A stretch of 60,541 bases of DNA from Streptomyces sp. AC550_RSS872 (GTDB lineage Bacteria > Actinomycetota > Actinomycetes > Streptomycetales > Streptomycetaceae), in the NCBI RefSeq assembly GCF_019049285.1, contig NZ_JAGMUL010000092.1, positions 144,069-204,609 on the forward strand, written 5' to 3'. The position numbers and the translations under genes are program-made. This document shows, piece after piece, positions 16,874 through 39,713 of this stretch. The first letter of the stretch is position 1, and every line of letters starts with the position of its first letter. Below the pieces are notes generated by a model. It searched no databases. It worked only from the letters and a program-made list of their open reading frames with translations, and was not told the origin of the DNA.

Positions 16874-17823
16874 CAGCGGTGTCCCCCTTGGGTGTCGGCC
16901 AGCACGGTGGCGGGCGGGTCGCCCGGCTCGCCCTCGCCCTGCGCCGCCGCGTCCTCAAGGGCGGGTCGCCTCGGTGCGGCGGGCACCATCAGCGGCGTAC
17001 CGGTCTCCGGGTCGTCGATGATCCGGCAGGGCAGGCCGAAGACGTCCTCGACCAGGTCGGCGGTCATGACGTTCGCCGGGTCCCCCACGGCTGCGATCGT
17101 GCCGCCGGGGCGCATCACGATGAGGTGGGTGGCGTAGCGGCACGCCTGGTTGAGGTCGTGCAGGACGGCGACGACGGTGTGTCCCTTGCGGGCGTGAAGG
17201 TCGGCACACAGGTCGAGGACCTCGACCTGGTGGGCGATGTCGAGGTACGTGGTGGGTTCGTCGAGCAGCAGGACGGGGGTCTGTTGCGCGAGCACCATGG
17301 CCAGCCAGACGCGCTGGCGCTGGCCGCCGGAGAGGTCGTCGACGGGCCGGTCGGCGAGTTCGAGTACGCCGGTCTGGCGCATCGCCTCGCCCACGGCATC
17401 CTCGTCCTCGGCGGACCACTGCTTGAGCAGCCGCTGGTGCGGGTAGCGTCCGCGGGCCACCAGGTCGCCCACGGTGATGCCGCCCGGCGCGGTGGACGAC
17501 TGGGGCAGGAGCCCGAGCCGGCGGGCGACTTCGCGGGAGCGGTACGACGCGATGGCGGCGCCGTCGAGATAGACCTCGCCCACCTTGGGCTTGAGCATCC
17601 GCGCCAGCGCCTTCAACAGGGTTGATTTACCACAGGCGTTGGGGCCGATGATCACGGTGAAGGAGTGATCGGGGATGTCGACGCCGAGGTCGGTGGTCAC
17701 GGTTCTCTGGTCGTACGACAGCGTCAGGTGCTCGGCCCGCAGGCGGGACGCCGGGGCGTTCTTCGCTGTCGTCCCTGTCATACGCGGCTCGTTCCTGCTC
17801 ATGCGCGGCTCGTTCCTGCTCAT
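16873..17823 (-). CDS. Ferric-siderophore ABC transporter ATPase (FecE/FhuC type)
   Basis: Up to 316 residues with a complete FecE-type ATPase: Walker A GPNACGKST, signature LSGGQRQRVWLAMVLAQ, Walker B VLLLDEPTTYLD and the H-loop VLHDLNQACRYA. It powers the two FecCD permeases encoded immediately upstream; its first ATG overlaps the permease stop (ATGA). The start region is a 21-bp tandem repeat that supplies three in-frame ATGs at 17823, 17802 and 17781, each repeat bringing its own AGGAACGAG. The shortest form has 302 residues and begins MTGTTAK. A Pro/Glu-rich tail of about 30 residues follows the ATPase core. Confidence 0.9.
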   Translation of the reverse strand: MSRNEPRMSRNEPRMTGTTAKNAPASRLRAEHLTLSYDQRTVTTDLGVDIPDHSFTVIIGPNACGKSTLLKALARMLKPKVGEVYLDGAAIASYRSREVARRLGLLPQSSTAPGGITVGDLVARGRYPHQRLLKQWSAEDEDAVGEAMRQTGVLELADRPVDDLSGGQRQRVWLAMVLAQQTPVLLLDEPTTYLDIAHQVEVLDLCADLHARKGHTVVAVLHDLNQACRYATHLIVMRPGGTIAAVGDPANVMTADLVEDVFGLPCRIIDDPETGTPLMVPAAPRRPALEDAAAQGEGEPGDPPATVLADTQGGHR

Positions 17824-17832
17824 GCGCGGCTC
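17779..17832. repeat. 21-bp tandem repeat spanning a start codon
   Basis: Units at 17779-17799 and 17800-17820 differ by one base, and a third partial unit begins at 17821. Each unit contains a start codon of the ATPase gene read on the minus strand. The repeat encodes MSRNEPR twice before MTGTT, multiplying the initiation region of the gene. The outermost copy also overlaps the upstream permease stop codon. Confidence 0.9.
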
Positions 17833-18941
17833 TTTCGGGACTCGGTGACCAGCAGCCAGATCAGGTACAGCCCGCCGAGGGTGCCGGTCGCCGTGCCCAC
17901 CGGGAGGAGGGTGGGGGCGAAGAGGCGCTGTACGGCGAGGTCGCTCGTGGTCAGCAGGACGGCGCCCATGAGGGCGGTGGGCAGCAGGGCGGGTCCGGAG
18001 GATCCGGTCAGTCTGCGGGCGAGTTGGGGTGCGGCCAGGGCGATGAACAGGATGGGGCCGGTCACGGCGGTGGCGAAGGCGGCCAGACAGACGCTGATGA
18101 CGAGCAGCGCGGTGCGGGTGCGGGCCACGTTGACGCCGAGTGCGGTCGCCGTGAGATCGCCCATCTCCACCATGGACAGGCGGCGGGCCAGGACGAGGGC
18201 GAGCGGGAGGAGCAAGGCGACGGCGAGGCCGATGGCGTTGGCCTGGGTCCAACCCCGGTTGTTCAGGCTGCCGATGAGCCACGCCTGGGCCTCGATCGCC
18301 TCCTGGAAGTTCGCGCGGGTGATCAGGTACGAGTTGACGGCGAGCAGCAGGGCGCTGACGCCGATGCCGATGACGACCAGCCGGAACCCGTGCATCCCCC
18401 GCCCGACCATGAGCAGGTACACCGCGGCGGCGGTGGCGAGGCCGCCGATGAGCGCGCCCAGCGCGATCTGGGTCATGCTGCCGTGCACCACGATGATGAC
18501 CACCAGCGCGCCGACGGCGGAGCCGTTGGTGAAGCCGATGACGTCGGGGCTGCCCAGGGCGTTGCCGGTCAGGCTCTGCATGATCCCCCCGCTGACCGCG
18601 AGCGCCGCGCCGACGCACACCGCGGTCACCAGGCGCGGCATGCGCAGGGTGTTGACGATGAAGTCGGCGCCAGGGTCTGCGCTGCCGGCCAGGGCCCGCA
18701 GGACCTCTCCGACGGAGAGGGCGAAGTCCCCGGTGGTCAGGCTGATGCCCATGACGACGACGAGCAGGGCGAGCAGCACGGCCGTCACGGCCACGGCACG
18801 TCCCTGGATCCGCAGCGAGACGCCGCCTCGTCCGGTGCGGACGACGAACCCGCTGACGACCCGAACGGGCGCGGTGTTCTTGCCGCCCGGGGTCGGTGGT
18901 TCGCCGGCGGCGGTGGTCCCTGCCTCCCGTACGGCACTCAC
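17820..18941 (-). CDS. FecCD-family siderophore ABC permease, subunit 2
   Basis: A 373-residue polytopic membrane protein of the BtuC/FecCD family. Typical segments are LRMPRLVTAVCVGAALAVSG, GNALGSPDVIGFTNGSAVGA, the cytoplasmic coupling loop near GDLTATALGVNVARTR, and GPILFIALAAPQLARRL. A ~45-residue hydrophilic N-terminal extension precedes the first membrane helix. The GTG start overlaps the stop of the preceding permease by four bases (GTGA), and its own stop overlaps the ATPase start. It is the second gene of the importer operon driven from the iron box at 20055-20073. Confidence 0.9.
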   Translation of the reverse strand: MSAVREAGTTAAGEPPTPGGKNTAPVRVVSGFVVRTGRGGVSLRIQGRAVAVTAVLLALLVVVMGISLTTGDFALSVGEVLRALAGSADPGADFIVNTLRMPRLVTAVCVGAALAVSGGIMQSLTGNALGSPDVIGFTNGSAVGALVVIIVVHGSMTQIALGALIGGLATAAAVYLLMVGRGMHGFRLVVIGIGVSALLLAVNSYLITRANFQEAIEAQAWLIGSLNNRGWTQANAIGLAVALLLPLALVLARRLSMVEMGDLTATALGVNVARTRTALLVISVCLAAFATAVTGPILFIALAAPQLARRLTGSSGPALLPTALMGAVLLTTSDLAVQRLFAPTLLPVGTATGTLGGLYLIWLLVTESRKSRA

Positions 18942-20011
18942 AGCATGACCAGCTTTCGACGGCGGCACAGTGCGATGAACAAAGGTGCGCCCAGGAACGC
19001 GGTGACGATCCCGACTTGCAGTTCGCCCGGGGCTCCGAGCACCCGGCCCAGGACGTCCGCGCCGATCAGCAGCACGGGCGCGAGCAGCATGGAGTACGCG
19101 AACACCCACCGCTGGTCGGGGCCGACGATGAAGCGGGCCACGTGCGGTACGGCCAGGCCCACGAAGCTGATCGGTCCGACCGCGGCCGTGGCGGCGCCGC
19201 AGAGCAGCATTACGGCGACCGCGCCCAGTACCCGGGTCCGGCCGACATTCACGCCCAGGGCGCGTCCCATCTGGTCGCCCAGGGCGAGGGCGTTGAGCGA
19301 CGGGGCGAGCACCAGGGCGATGAGCAGGCCCACGGCGACGAACGGCAGGACGACGTAGAGGACGTCGAAGTAGCGGCCCGTCAGGGCGCCCACCGTCCAG
19401 AAGCGGAACTGGTCGAAGGCGCGCGGCTTGAGCAGCAGCACCGCCGAGTCGAAGGCGTACAGCACGACTGTCACCGCCGCTCCCGCGACGACCATCCGGT
19501 CCGGGGTGGCGAGTTTCCGTCCCGAGGAGCCCAGCACGTAGACCACCACCGAGGTGATGGCCGCGCCGGCGAGTGCGAACCACACCTGGCCCAGCACCGA
19601 GCCCACCCCGAGGAAGGCGATGGCCGCGACCACACCGGTGGCGGCGCCCTGGCTCACGCCGAGCAGGCCGGGGTCGGCGAGCGGGTTGCGGGTCAGGGCC
19701 TGCATGAGTGCGCCGGACAGGCCGAGGGCTACGCCGACCACCAGGCCGAGAAGCGTGCGGGGGATGCGGTAGTCGTGGATGATGACCGACACCTCCGACC
19801 CGTCAGGCTGCCACAGCAGGCTCCAGGTCGAGGCGAAGGGGATGCCCCTGGTGCCCACCCACACGCTGACGAGACCGATCAGGACCAGGGCACCGAGGGC
19901 GAGCAGCAGACCCGCTCCACGCAGAGCGGCCACCGAGCGCCGCGTTCCGGGCACGATCGGATCGGTGGCCTGCTTCCCGGGTACCGCCTGGGCTTCGACC
20001 GACAACGACAA
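18938..20011 (-). CDS. FecCD-family siderophore ABC permease, subunit 1
   Basis: A 357-residue FecCD permease: YRIPRTLLGLVVGVALGLSG, NPLADPGLLGVSQGAATGVV, the coupling loop GDQMGRALGVNVGRTRVLG and GPISFVGLAVPHVARFIVG are all in family order. Two TTG codons, at 20011 and 20005, can start translation; the second sits six bases after GGGGGAG and is the better ribosome-site fit (355 residues). It is the first gene of permease-permease-ATPase-amidohydrolase. The operon has no binding-protein gene of its own; the lipoprotein at 38541-39596 is the likely partner. Confidence 0.9.
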   Translation of the reverse strand: MSLSVEAQAVPGKQATDPIVPGTRRSVAALRGAGLLLALGALVLIGLVSVWVGTRGIPFASTWSLLWQPDGSEVSVIIHDYRIPRTLLGLVVGVALGLSGALMQALTRNPLADPGLLGVSQGAATGVVAAIAFLGVGSVLGQVWFALAGAAITSVVVYVLGSSGRKLATPDRMVVAGAAVTVVLYAFDSAVLLLKPRAFDQFRFWTVGALTGRYFDVLYVVLPFVAVGLLIALVLAPSLNALALGDQMGRALGVNVGRTRVLGAVAVMLLCGAATAAVGPISFVGLAVPHVARFIVGPDQRWVFAYSMLLAPVLLIGADVLGRVLGAPGELQVGIVTAFLGAPLFIALCRRRKLVML

Positions 20012-20054
20012 CTCCCCCTGGCGGCGGCGCGATACGCGAACAGCAGAGCGTTAC

Positions 20055-20073
20055 TTAGGTGAGCCTAAGCGCA
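20055..20073. promoter_or_regulatory. Iron box (DmdR/IdeR-type) at the importer promoter
   Basis: TTAGGTGAGCCTAAGCGCA matches 15 of 19 positions of the DtxR/IdeR consensus TTAGGTTAGCCTAACCTAA. Read toward the minus-strand permease gene it covers a TAGGCT -10 (20062-20067), placed 18 bases after a TTGACC -35 (20086-20091). Binding of an iron-loaded repressor would therefore block this promoter. Confidence 0.8.
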
Positions 20074-20171
20074 CGTCGACCGGAGGGTCAACGCGCTGTT
20101 CCAGAACGGGAACTGAGGGTCGACCATGGACTCTCGGAAGCACTCGCAGCCGACATCGAGAAACTACTTAT

Positions 20172-20190
20172 TTAGAGTAGCCTTACCTAA
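20172..20190. promoter_or_regulatory. Iron box at the ABC exporter promoter
   Basis: TTAGAGTAGCCTTACCTAA matches 16 of 19 consensus positions. It overlaps a TAGAGT -10 (20173-20178) preceded at 17 bases by CCGACA (20150-20155). It lies 28 bases before the exporter ATG at 20218. With the box at 20055 it gives a divergent, doubly iron-controlled intergenic region. Confidence 0.8.
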
Positions 20191-20217
20191 CCATCTGACC
20201 ATCCGCGGAGGTACCGC

Positions 20218-21915
20218 ATGCCGTCTGGAGGACCAACGGGGGGCCATGTCCTCCGTGGAGCGATCAGAGACCAGCGCCGCCGCCTTGTCACGGCGTCCCT
20301 GCTCGGGATGACCCACCAGGCGTGCGAGGCCCTGGTCCCCGTCATCATCGGGGTGATCATCGATGAAGCGGTGGCCACCGGCTCCACAGGCGTTCTGCTG
20401 CGCTGGCTGCTGCTCCTCGCCGTCCTCTTCCTCGTCCTCTCCACGTGCTACCGGACCGGCGCCCGGATCACGGAGGGCGCGGGCGAAAAGGCCGCACACC
20501 AACTCCGGTTGGAACTCGGCACCAGGGTGCTCGATCCGCGCGGCGGCGCGGACGCCGACCGGCTTCCGGGCGCGTTGACGAGCATCGCCACCAACGACGC
20601 CAAGCGCGTGGGCTCGGCGGTGACCGTACTGCCGTACGGGGCCGCGGCCATCGCCGCCCTGGCGGTCAGCGCGGTGCTGCTGCTGCGTATCTCGGTGCCG
20701 CTCGGGCTGCTCGTGCTGCTCGGCATCCCGCCCCTGCTGTGGCTGGGCCACCGCATCAGCCGCCCGCTGGAGCAACGCAGCGAGACCGAGCAGGAGCGCG
20801 CCGCCCACGCCTCGGGTGTTGCCGCCGACCTCGTCGCCGGCCTGCGTGTACTCAAGGGGATGGGCGCGGAGTCCGCCGCCGTGTCCCGGTACCGCCACAC
20901 CAGCCAGGACTCGCTGGCCGCGGCGTTGCGTGCCGCCCGCAGCCGGGCCGGGCACGAGGGCGCGGTCCTCGCCCTCACCGGTGTCTTCATCGCGGCGATC
21001 GGCCTGGTCGGCGCGTACCTGGCGATGGGCGGCACCATCAGCGTCGGCGACCTGGTGGCGGCGGTGGGACTCGCCCAGTTCCTCCTCGGCCCCTTCCAAC
21101 TGCTCACCTACGTCAACGCCGAGTTCGCCCAGGGACGTGCCTCGGCGCGCCGGGTCGCCGAGGTGCTGGCGGCGCCGGCAGCCGTGGAACCCGGTGACGC
21201 CGCACTGCCCGACCCGGTCGCCGGCGGGGTCCGGCTGCGCGGTGTCGCGCTCGGCGCGTTGCGCGGGATCGACCTCGACATCGCCCCCGGAAGCCTCATC
21301 GGCATCGTGACCAGGGACCCGGCGGCCGCGAACGACCTGCTGCACTGTCTGGCCAGGGAGACGGACCCCACCGAGGGCGTCATCGAACTCGACGGCGTAC
21401 GACTGGCCGACCTGGACCCCGACGACCTGCGTCGCTCGATCCTGGTCGCCCCTCATGACGCCGCCCTGTTCGAAACCAGTCTCCTGGACAACGTGCGCGC
21501 GGGAGCCGACACGGCAGCCGCGGACGTCGAACCGGCCCTGACGGCATCGGCGGCCGACGACGTGGCCCGCATGCTGCCCGACGACGTGGACACCGTGCTC
21601 GCCGAGCGCGGCCGGTCCCTGTCGGGCGGGCAGCGGCAGCGCGTCGCGCTCGCCCGCGCGCTGGCCGCCGACCGTCCCGTGCTGGTCCTGCACGACCCGA
21701 CCACCGCGGTGGACACGGTGACCGAGTCGAGGATCGCCGGCCGGCTGCGGGACGTCCGCCGCGGCCGTACCACGGTCCTGGTCACCACCAGCCCCGCACT
21801 GCTCGCGGTGACCGACCGCGTGGTGGTGCTCGAGGAAGGCACGGTCACCGCCGAGGGCGGCCACGCCGAACTCGTCGCCGCCGACGAGACCTACCGCGCG
21901 GCGGTGCTGGCATGA
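20218..21915 (+). CDS. ABC exporter half-transporter with degenerate Walker A
   Basis: A 565-residue fused membrane domain plus ATPase, the first of a heterodimeric pair. Residues 1-300 hold about six membrane helices of the type IV exporter fold. In the ATPase domain the signature LSGGQRQRVALARAL is perfect, but the P-loop region reads GIVTRDPAAANDLL and lacks the GxxGxGK[ST] lysine. Walker B reads VLVLHDPTTAVD, with His in place of the first Asp and Asp in place of the catalytic Glu. The partner gene overlaps by four bases and has the complementary defects, so one composite ATP site should work. The iron box and location suggest siderophore export. Confidence 0.85.
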   Translation: MPSGGPTGGHVLRGAIRDQRRRLVTASLLGMTHQACEALVPVIIGVIIDEAVATGSTGVLLRWLLLLAVLFLVLSTCYRTGARITEGAGEKAAHQLRLELGTRVLDPRGGADADRLPGALTSIATNDAKRVGSAVTVLPYGAAAIAALAVSAVLLLRISVPLGLLVLLGIPPLLWLGHRISRPLEQRSETEQERAAHASGVAADLVAGLRVLKGMGAESAAVSRYRHTSQDSLAAALRAARSRAGHEGAVLALTGVFIAAIGLVGAYLAMGGTISVGDLVAAVGLAQFLLGPFQLLTYVNAEFAQGRASARRVAEVLAAPAAVEPGDAALPDPVAGGVRLRGVALGALRGIDLDIAPGSLIGIVTRDPAAANDLLHCLARETDPTEGVIELDGVRLADLDPDDLRRSILVAPHDAALFETSLLDNVRAGADTAAADVEPALTASAADDVARMLPDDVDTVLAERGRSLSGGQRQRVALARALAADRPVLVLHDPTTAVDTVTESRIAGRLRDVRRGRTTVLVTTSPALLAVTDRVVVLEEGTVTAEGGHAELVAADETYRAAVLA

Positions 21916-23807
21916 CGGCCGCGTACGGCAGCGAAGTGAGTGCCACGGAACGGACCGACGAAGGACGGAACCCAAAGACAGGACGGGCCGAAGAGACGAT
22001 GAGCGAAGCCAGCCCCGCGGACCGCGCACTCCTGCCGACCGCCACCGGTGCCGCGACCCTCGCCGCACTCCGCGCCCTGCTGAACGGCCACCGCCTCCTG
22101 GCCGTCACGGCGCTGGGCGTGCTGGTCGCCGGCACCGGCATCGGCCTGCTGACCGCTCCCCTGCTCGGGCACGTCGTCGACCTGGTGGTGGATCAGAAGG
22201 GCACGGGAGCGCTGATGCTGCCCATGGTCCTCCTCATCGTGGTCGCCCTGGCCCGAGGTGCCGCCACCGCGGTCGGCAGCGCGCTCGTGGCCCGGCTCGG
22301 CGAGACCGTGCTCGCGGCGCTGCGCGAGCGGTTCCTCGAGCGGGCGCTGGGGCTGCCGCTCGAGCGTGTCGAGGAGGCCGGCTCGGGCGACCTCGTCTCC
22401 CGCGTCACCGGCGACGTCTCCGTGATCACGAAGTCCGTGCGCCAGGCCCTGCCGGAGTTCTCCCGCTCCGCCCTCACGATCGTCCTGACATTCGTCGGAC
22501 TCGCCGTGCTGGACTGGCGGTTCCTGCTCGCCGCGCTCCTCGCCATGCCGGTCCAGGTCCTCGCCGCGCGCTGGTACCTGCGCCGGGCCGCGCCCGTGTA
22601 CGCGGAGCACCGGGTGGCGACCGGCGCCCTTCAGCACCAGCTCCTCGACAGCGTCGGCGGCGTCCGCACGGTACGCGCCTTCCGGTTGAACCGGGTGCAC
22701 GCGGACCTCCTGGAGCAGCGGTCGCGGTCGGCCGTCGACCTCGCACTGCGCGGCATCCACACGGTGACCGGCTTCTTCTCCCGGCTCAACCTCGCCGAGT
22801 TCATCGGGTTGTCGGGGGTGCTCGTCACCGGCTTCCTGCTGGTCGACGGCGGCTCGGTGAGCATCGGTACGGCGACCGCGGCGGCGCTGTACTTCCACAG
22901 TCTGTTCAACCCGGTCAACGCCGCGCTCTTCCTCCTCGACGACGTACAGTCGGCGGGCGCCAGCCTCGCCCGGCTGATCGGCGTGTCGAACCTCGCCGGG
23001 GAACCGGAGGACGGCGGCCGGGCCGTGCCGGTGGACGGCTCGGTCAAGGTCTCCTCGCTCGACCATGCCTACGTACCCGGCCACCCGGTACTGCGCGACG
23101 TCGACCTGGAGGTGGGCAGCGGGGAACGGATCGCGCTGGTGGGCGCGAGCGGCGCGGGCAAGACCACGCTCGCCAAGCTGATCGCAGGCGTCCACCAGCC
23201 GTCCGCCGGGACGATCACGCTGGGCGGGGTCGACACCGGGGAGCTGGGCCCGGCGGGCATCCGCCGCACGGTGACGCTCATCAGCCAGGAGGTCCACGTC
23301 TTCGCCGGGCCACTGGCCGAAGATCTGCGGCTGGCCCGGCCCGAGGCCACCGACGAGGAACTGCGGGCCGCCCTGGCGAAGGTGGGGGCCCTTGAGTGGG
23401 TGGAGGCGCTGCCGGAAGGGCTCGACACGGTCGTGGGCGAGGGCGGGCACCGGCTGACGGTGACCCAGGCCCAGCATCTGGCGCTGGCCCGCCTCGTCAT
23501 GGCCGACCCGCCCATAGCCATCCTCGACGAGGCCACCGCCGACGCGGGCAGCGCGGGCGCCCGCGTCCTGGAGACGGCCGCCCTGAAGGCGCTGGAGGGC
23601 CGCACGGGCCTGATGGTGGCCCACCGCCTTCCCCAGGCCGCGACCGCGGACCGCGTCGTCGTCCTCGACGAAGGCCGCGTCGTCGAGACCGGCACACACG
23701 AGGAACTGGTCGCGGCGGGCGGCCGGTACGCCGCGCTGTGGGCCGCGTGGTCCGACAGCCGCAAGGGGACGGAAGCCGACGCGGAGCACACGACTGCGGA
23801 GACGTGA
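21912..23807 (+). CDS. ABC exporter half-transporter with degenerate signature motif
   Basis: A 631-residue exporter subunit whose ATG overlaps the previous stop (ATGA). About 30 hydrophilic residues precede the membrane domain, and an internal ATG at 22000 is an alternative start. The ATPase has an intact Walker A GASGAGKTT, Q-loop LISQEVHVF, Walker B IAILDEATAD with catalytic Glu, and the H-loop MVAHRLPQ. Its signature motif is degenerate: LTVTQAQHLALARL instead of LSGGQ. Paired with the upstream subunit it supplies Walker A/B for the one functional site. It converges on the mbtH gene with a hairpin between them. Confidence 0.85.
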   Translation: MTAAYGSEVSATERTDEGRNPKTGRAEETMSEASPADRALLPTATGAATLAALRALLNGHRLLAVTALGVLVAGTGIGLLTAPLLGHVVDLVVDQKGTGALMLPMVLLIVVALARGAATAVGSALVARLGETVLAALRERFLERALGLPLERVEEAGSGDLVSRVTGDVSVITKSVRQALPEFSRSALTIVLTFVGLAVLDWRFLLAALLAMPVQVLAARWYLRRAAPVYAEHRVATGALQHQLLDSVGGVRTVRAFRLNRVHADLLEQRSRSAVDLALRGIHTVTGFFSRLNLAEFIGLSGVLVTGFLLVDGGSVSIGTATAAALYFHSLFNPVNAALFLLDDVQSAGASLARLIGVSNLAGEPEDGGRAVPVDGSVKVSSLDHAYVPGHPVLRDVDLEVGSGERIALVGASGAGKTTLAKLIAGVHQPSAGTITLGGVDTGELGPAGIRRTVTLISQEVHVFAGPLAEDLRLARPEATDEELRAALAKVGALEWVEALPEGLDTVVGEGGHRLTVTQAQHLALARLVMADPPIAILDEATADAGSAGARVLETAALKALEGRTGLMVAHRLPQAATADRVVVLDEGRVVETGTHEELVAAGGRYAALWAAWSDSRKGTEADAEHTTAET

Positions 23808-23846
23808 CGCGCGGTCGGCGTCAGTTCTTCGGTCACTCTTTGCCGA

Positions 23847-23883
23847 CCGCCGGCGAAGAGGCGTTGCGTCTCTCCGCCGGCGG
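23847..23883. terminator. Hairpin between convergent exporter and mbtH genes
   Basis: The 9-bp arms CCGCCGGCG (23847-23855) and CGCCGGCGG (23875-23883) are perfect. The enclosed sequence can extend the stem with partial pairing. Lying between two convergent stops, it probably terminates both transcripts. Confidence 0.7.
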
Positions 23884-23902
23884 CGACGTGCTGTCGGCAG
23901 GT

Positions 23903-24108
23903 TCAGCCCTGCTGAGCGATCAGGCTGGCCGGGCGCAGGTCGGTCCAGTGGGACTCGACGTAGGCGAGGCAGGCTTCGCGGGTGTCCTCGCCGAAGGCGG
24001 TGCGCCACCCGGCCGGAACCTCGGCGAAGGACGGCCACAGCGAGTGCTGGTTCTCGTCGTTGACCAGGACCAGGAAGCGGCCCTGCGGGTCCTCGAACGG
24101 GTTGGTGG

Positions 24109-24112
<4 letters not shown>
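23903..24112 (-). CDS. mbtH: MbtH-like NRPS chaperone
   Basis: A 69-residue protein with the full family signature: NPFEDPQGRFLVLVNDENQH, SLWPSFAEVPAGW and a final CLAYVESHWTDLRP. It has the conserved NxExQxSxWP core and three invariant Trp positions. MbtH proteins bind NRPS adenylation domains and support their folding and activity. Its ATG overlaps the NRPS stop by four bases, so it is translationally coupled to the enzyme it serves. It is the last gene of the biosynthetic operon. Confidence 0.97.
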
Positions 24113-38397
<14,285 letters not shown>

Positions 38398-38476
38398 CTT
38401 CGGAAGAGCCCTTCCCTGGTGGTGCCAGTGGGGAGTCGTACGTCGGTACGGTGCGGCGGATGCCGCCCGGCGACGG

Positions 38477-38518
38477 GCACCGCTGACGCCGCCCGTGGCC
38501 GGGCGGCGTCAGCGGTGC
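38477..38518. terminator. 19-bp perfect hairpin between binding-protein and NRPS genes
   Basis: The arms 38477-38495 and 38500-38518 pair perfectly around the loop TGGC. It lies 23 bases after the binding-protein stop and about 80 bases before the NRPS ATG, on the same transcript. It looks like an intrinsic terminator without a T-run, or a transcript-stabilising stem that sets a binding-protein to NRPS ratio. Confidence 0.7.
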
Positions 38519-38540
38519 GCCGTCACGGGACGCCCGGCCG

Positions 38541-39596
38541 TCACTTGATGGCGGTCAGCAGCGGCTCGATCTCCTCGATCGCGTAGGGGATCGACAGGAC
38601 CGTGTTGAAGGAGAACGCGGCCCCGATGTCCGGGTCCTGGTAGGGGACGAAGAGGTCGCGCTTGTCCTGGTTGACCTTCAGCTTCTTGTACAGCGGCTCG
38701 GCCTTGATCCGGTCGTTGGCCTCGGTGCTGGAGGTGACCCAGACCAAGCGGTCGACGTCGAGCACGTTGAGCTTCTCGGCGCTGAGTTCGGCGACGTTCC
38801 AGCCCGGCTTGGCCAGCTTGTCGATCTCGGGCTTCAGCTTGAAACCGAGTTCGTTGAAGAAGATCGCCTTGGGGTCGGTCTTGGTGAACGCCGAGTACTT
38901 GCCGGCTTCGAAGCTGTCGGCCACGGCGAGCGTCATGTCGGCCCATTCCGGGTGCTCGTCCCGGGCCGCCTTGAACTGCGCGTCGATGTCCGAGATCAAC
39001 TTCTCGGCCTCGGTCTCCTTGCCCAGTGCCTTGCCGATCTGCTGGGTCATCACCTGCCACGTCGCCCCGTAGTCGGCGTAGTCCTTGGGCTGGGCGACGA
39101 CCTTGGTGAACTTGGAGAGGGTGTCGTACTGCTCCTTCTTCATGCCCGAGTACTGGGCGATGACCAGATCCGGCTTCAACGCCGCGATCTTCTCCATGTT
39201 GTACTCGTCGCGCTCACCGACGATCTCCGGCAGGTCGGAGCCCCACTTTTCCTTGGCCCACGGCCACTTGCCGTAGGGGTCTTCCTTGAACCAGTCCACC
39301 GCGCCGACCGGCTTGACGCCGAGCGCCAGCACCGCGTCCTGGTCCGACAGGCCGAGCGTGACGACCTTCTTGGGCTCCTCCTCGATCGTCGTGCTGCCGT
39401 ACTTGTGCTCGACCGTGACCGGGAACGCGGCGGACTTCGCGCCCGCGTCGGCCGATGCCGAAGTCCCGGACTTCGACTCGGAGTTGTCGGTCCCGCCCCC
39501 ACAGGCGGTCAGGGCGAGCGCGGCGACGGCGGCCACGGCCGCTCTGGGGACGTATCTGGCGAACCGCGCCAGCACGGGGCGTGTACCAGTGGACAC
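38541..39596 (-). CDS. Iron-siderophore substrate-binding lipoprotein
   Basis: About 351 residues of the FepB/FhuD-like periplasmic-binding family. The signal peptide ends in a lipobox LALTAC (Cys near residue 32), so it is lipid-anchored outside the membrane. VVTLGLSDQDAVLALGVKPVG and the segment IAALKPDLVIAQYSGM are the usual first-lobe landmarks. A GTG at 39596 with AAAGGAAAG upstream is preferred to the GTG at 39611. It sits between the monooxygenase and the NRPS and has no permease beside it. It most likely feeds the FecCD system at 16873-20011, which lacks a binding protein. Confidence 0.9.
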   Translation of the reverse strand: MSTGTRPVLARFARYVPRAAVAAVAALALTACGGGTDNSESKSGTSASADAGAKSAAFPVTVEHKYGSTTIEEEPKKVVTLGLSDQDAVLALGVKPVGAVDWFKEDPYGKWPWAKEKWGSDLPEIVGERDEYNMEKIAALKPDLVIAQYSGMKKEQYDTLSKFTKVVAQPKDYADYGATWQVMTQQIGKALGKETEAEKLISDIDAQFKAARDEHPEWADMTLAVADSFEAGKYSAFTKTDPKAIFFNELGFKLKPEIDKLAKPGWNVAELSAEKLNVLDVDRLVWVTSSTEANDRIKAEPLYKKLKVNQDKRDLFVPYQDPDIGAAFSFNTVLSIPYAIEEIEPLLTAIK

Positions 39597-39632
39597 GTTC
39601 TTTCCTTTCACGGGGTTTCACAGTGCGGGCCG

Positions 39633-39669
39633 CGTCCTGCCGGTCGCGCGGGGCGCCACCGGCAGGACG
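39633..39669. terminator. 12-bp hairpin between monooxygenase and binding-protein genes
   Basis: CGTCCTGCCGGT and ACCGGCAGGACG form a perfect stem around a 13-base loop. It follows the monooxygenase stop by about 45 bases. Like the stem at 38477 it could attenuate transcription inside the operon or protect an mRNA end. Confidence 0.6.
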
Positions 39670-39713
39670 TGGCGGTGTGGGGGGGGGCTGAACCTGTGGG
39701 CGGAGCAGGCGGG

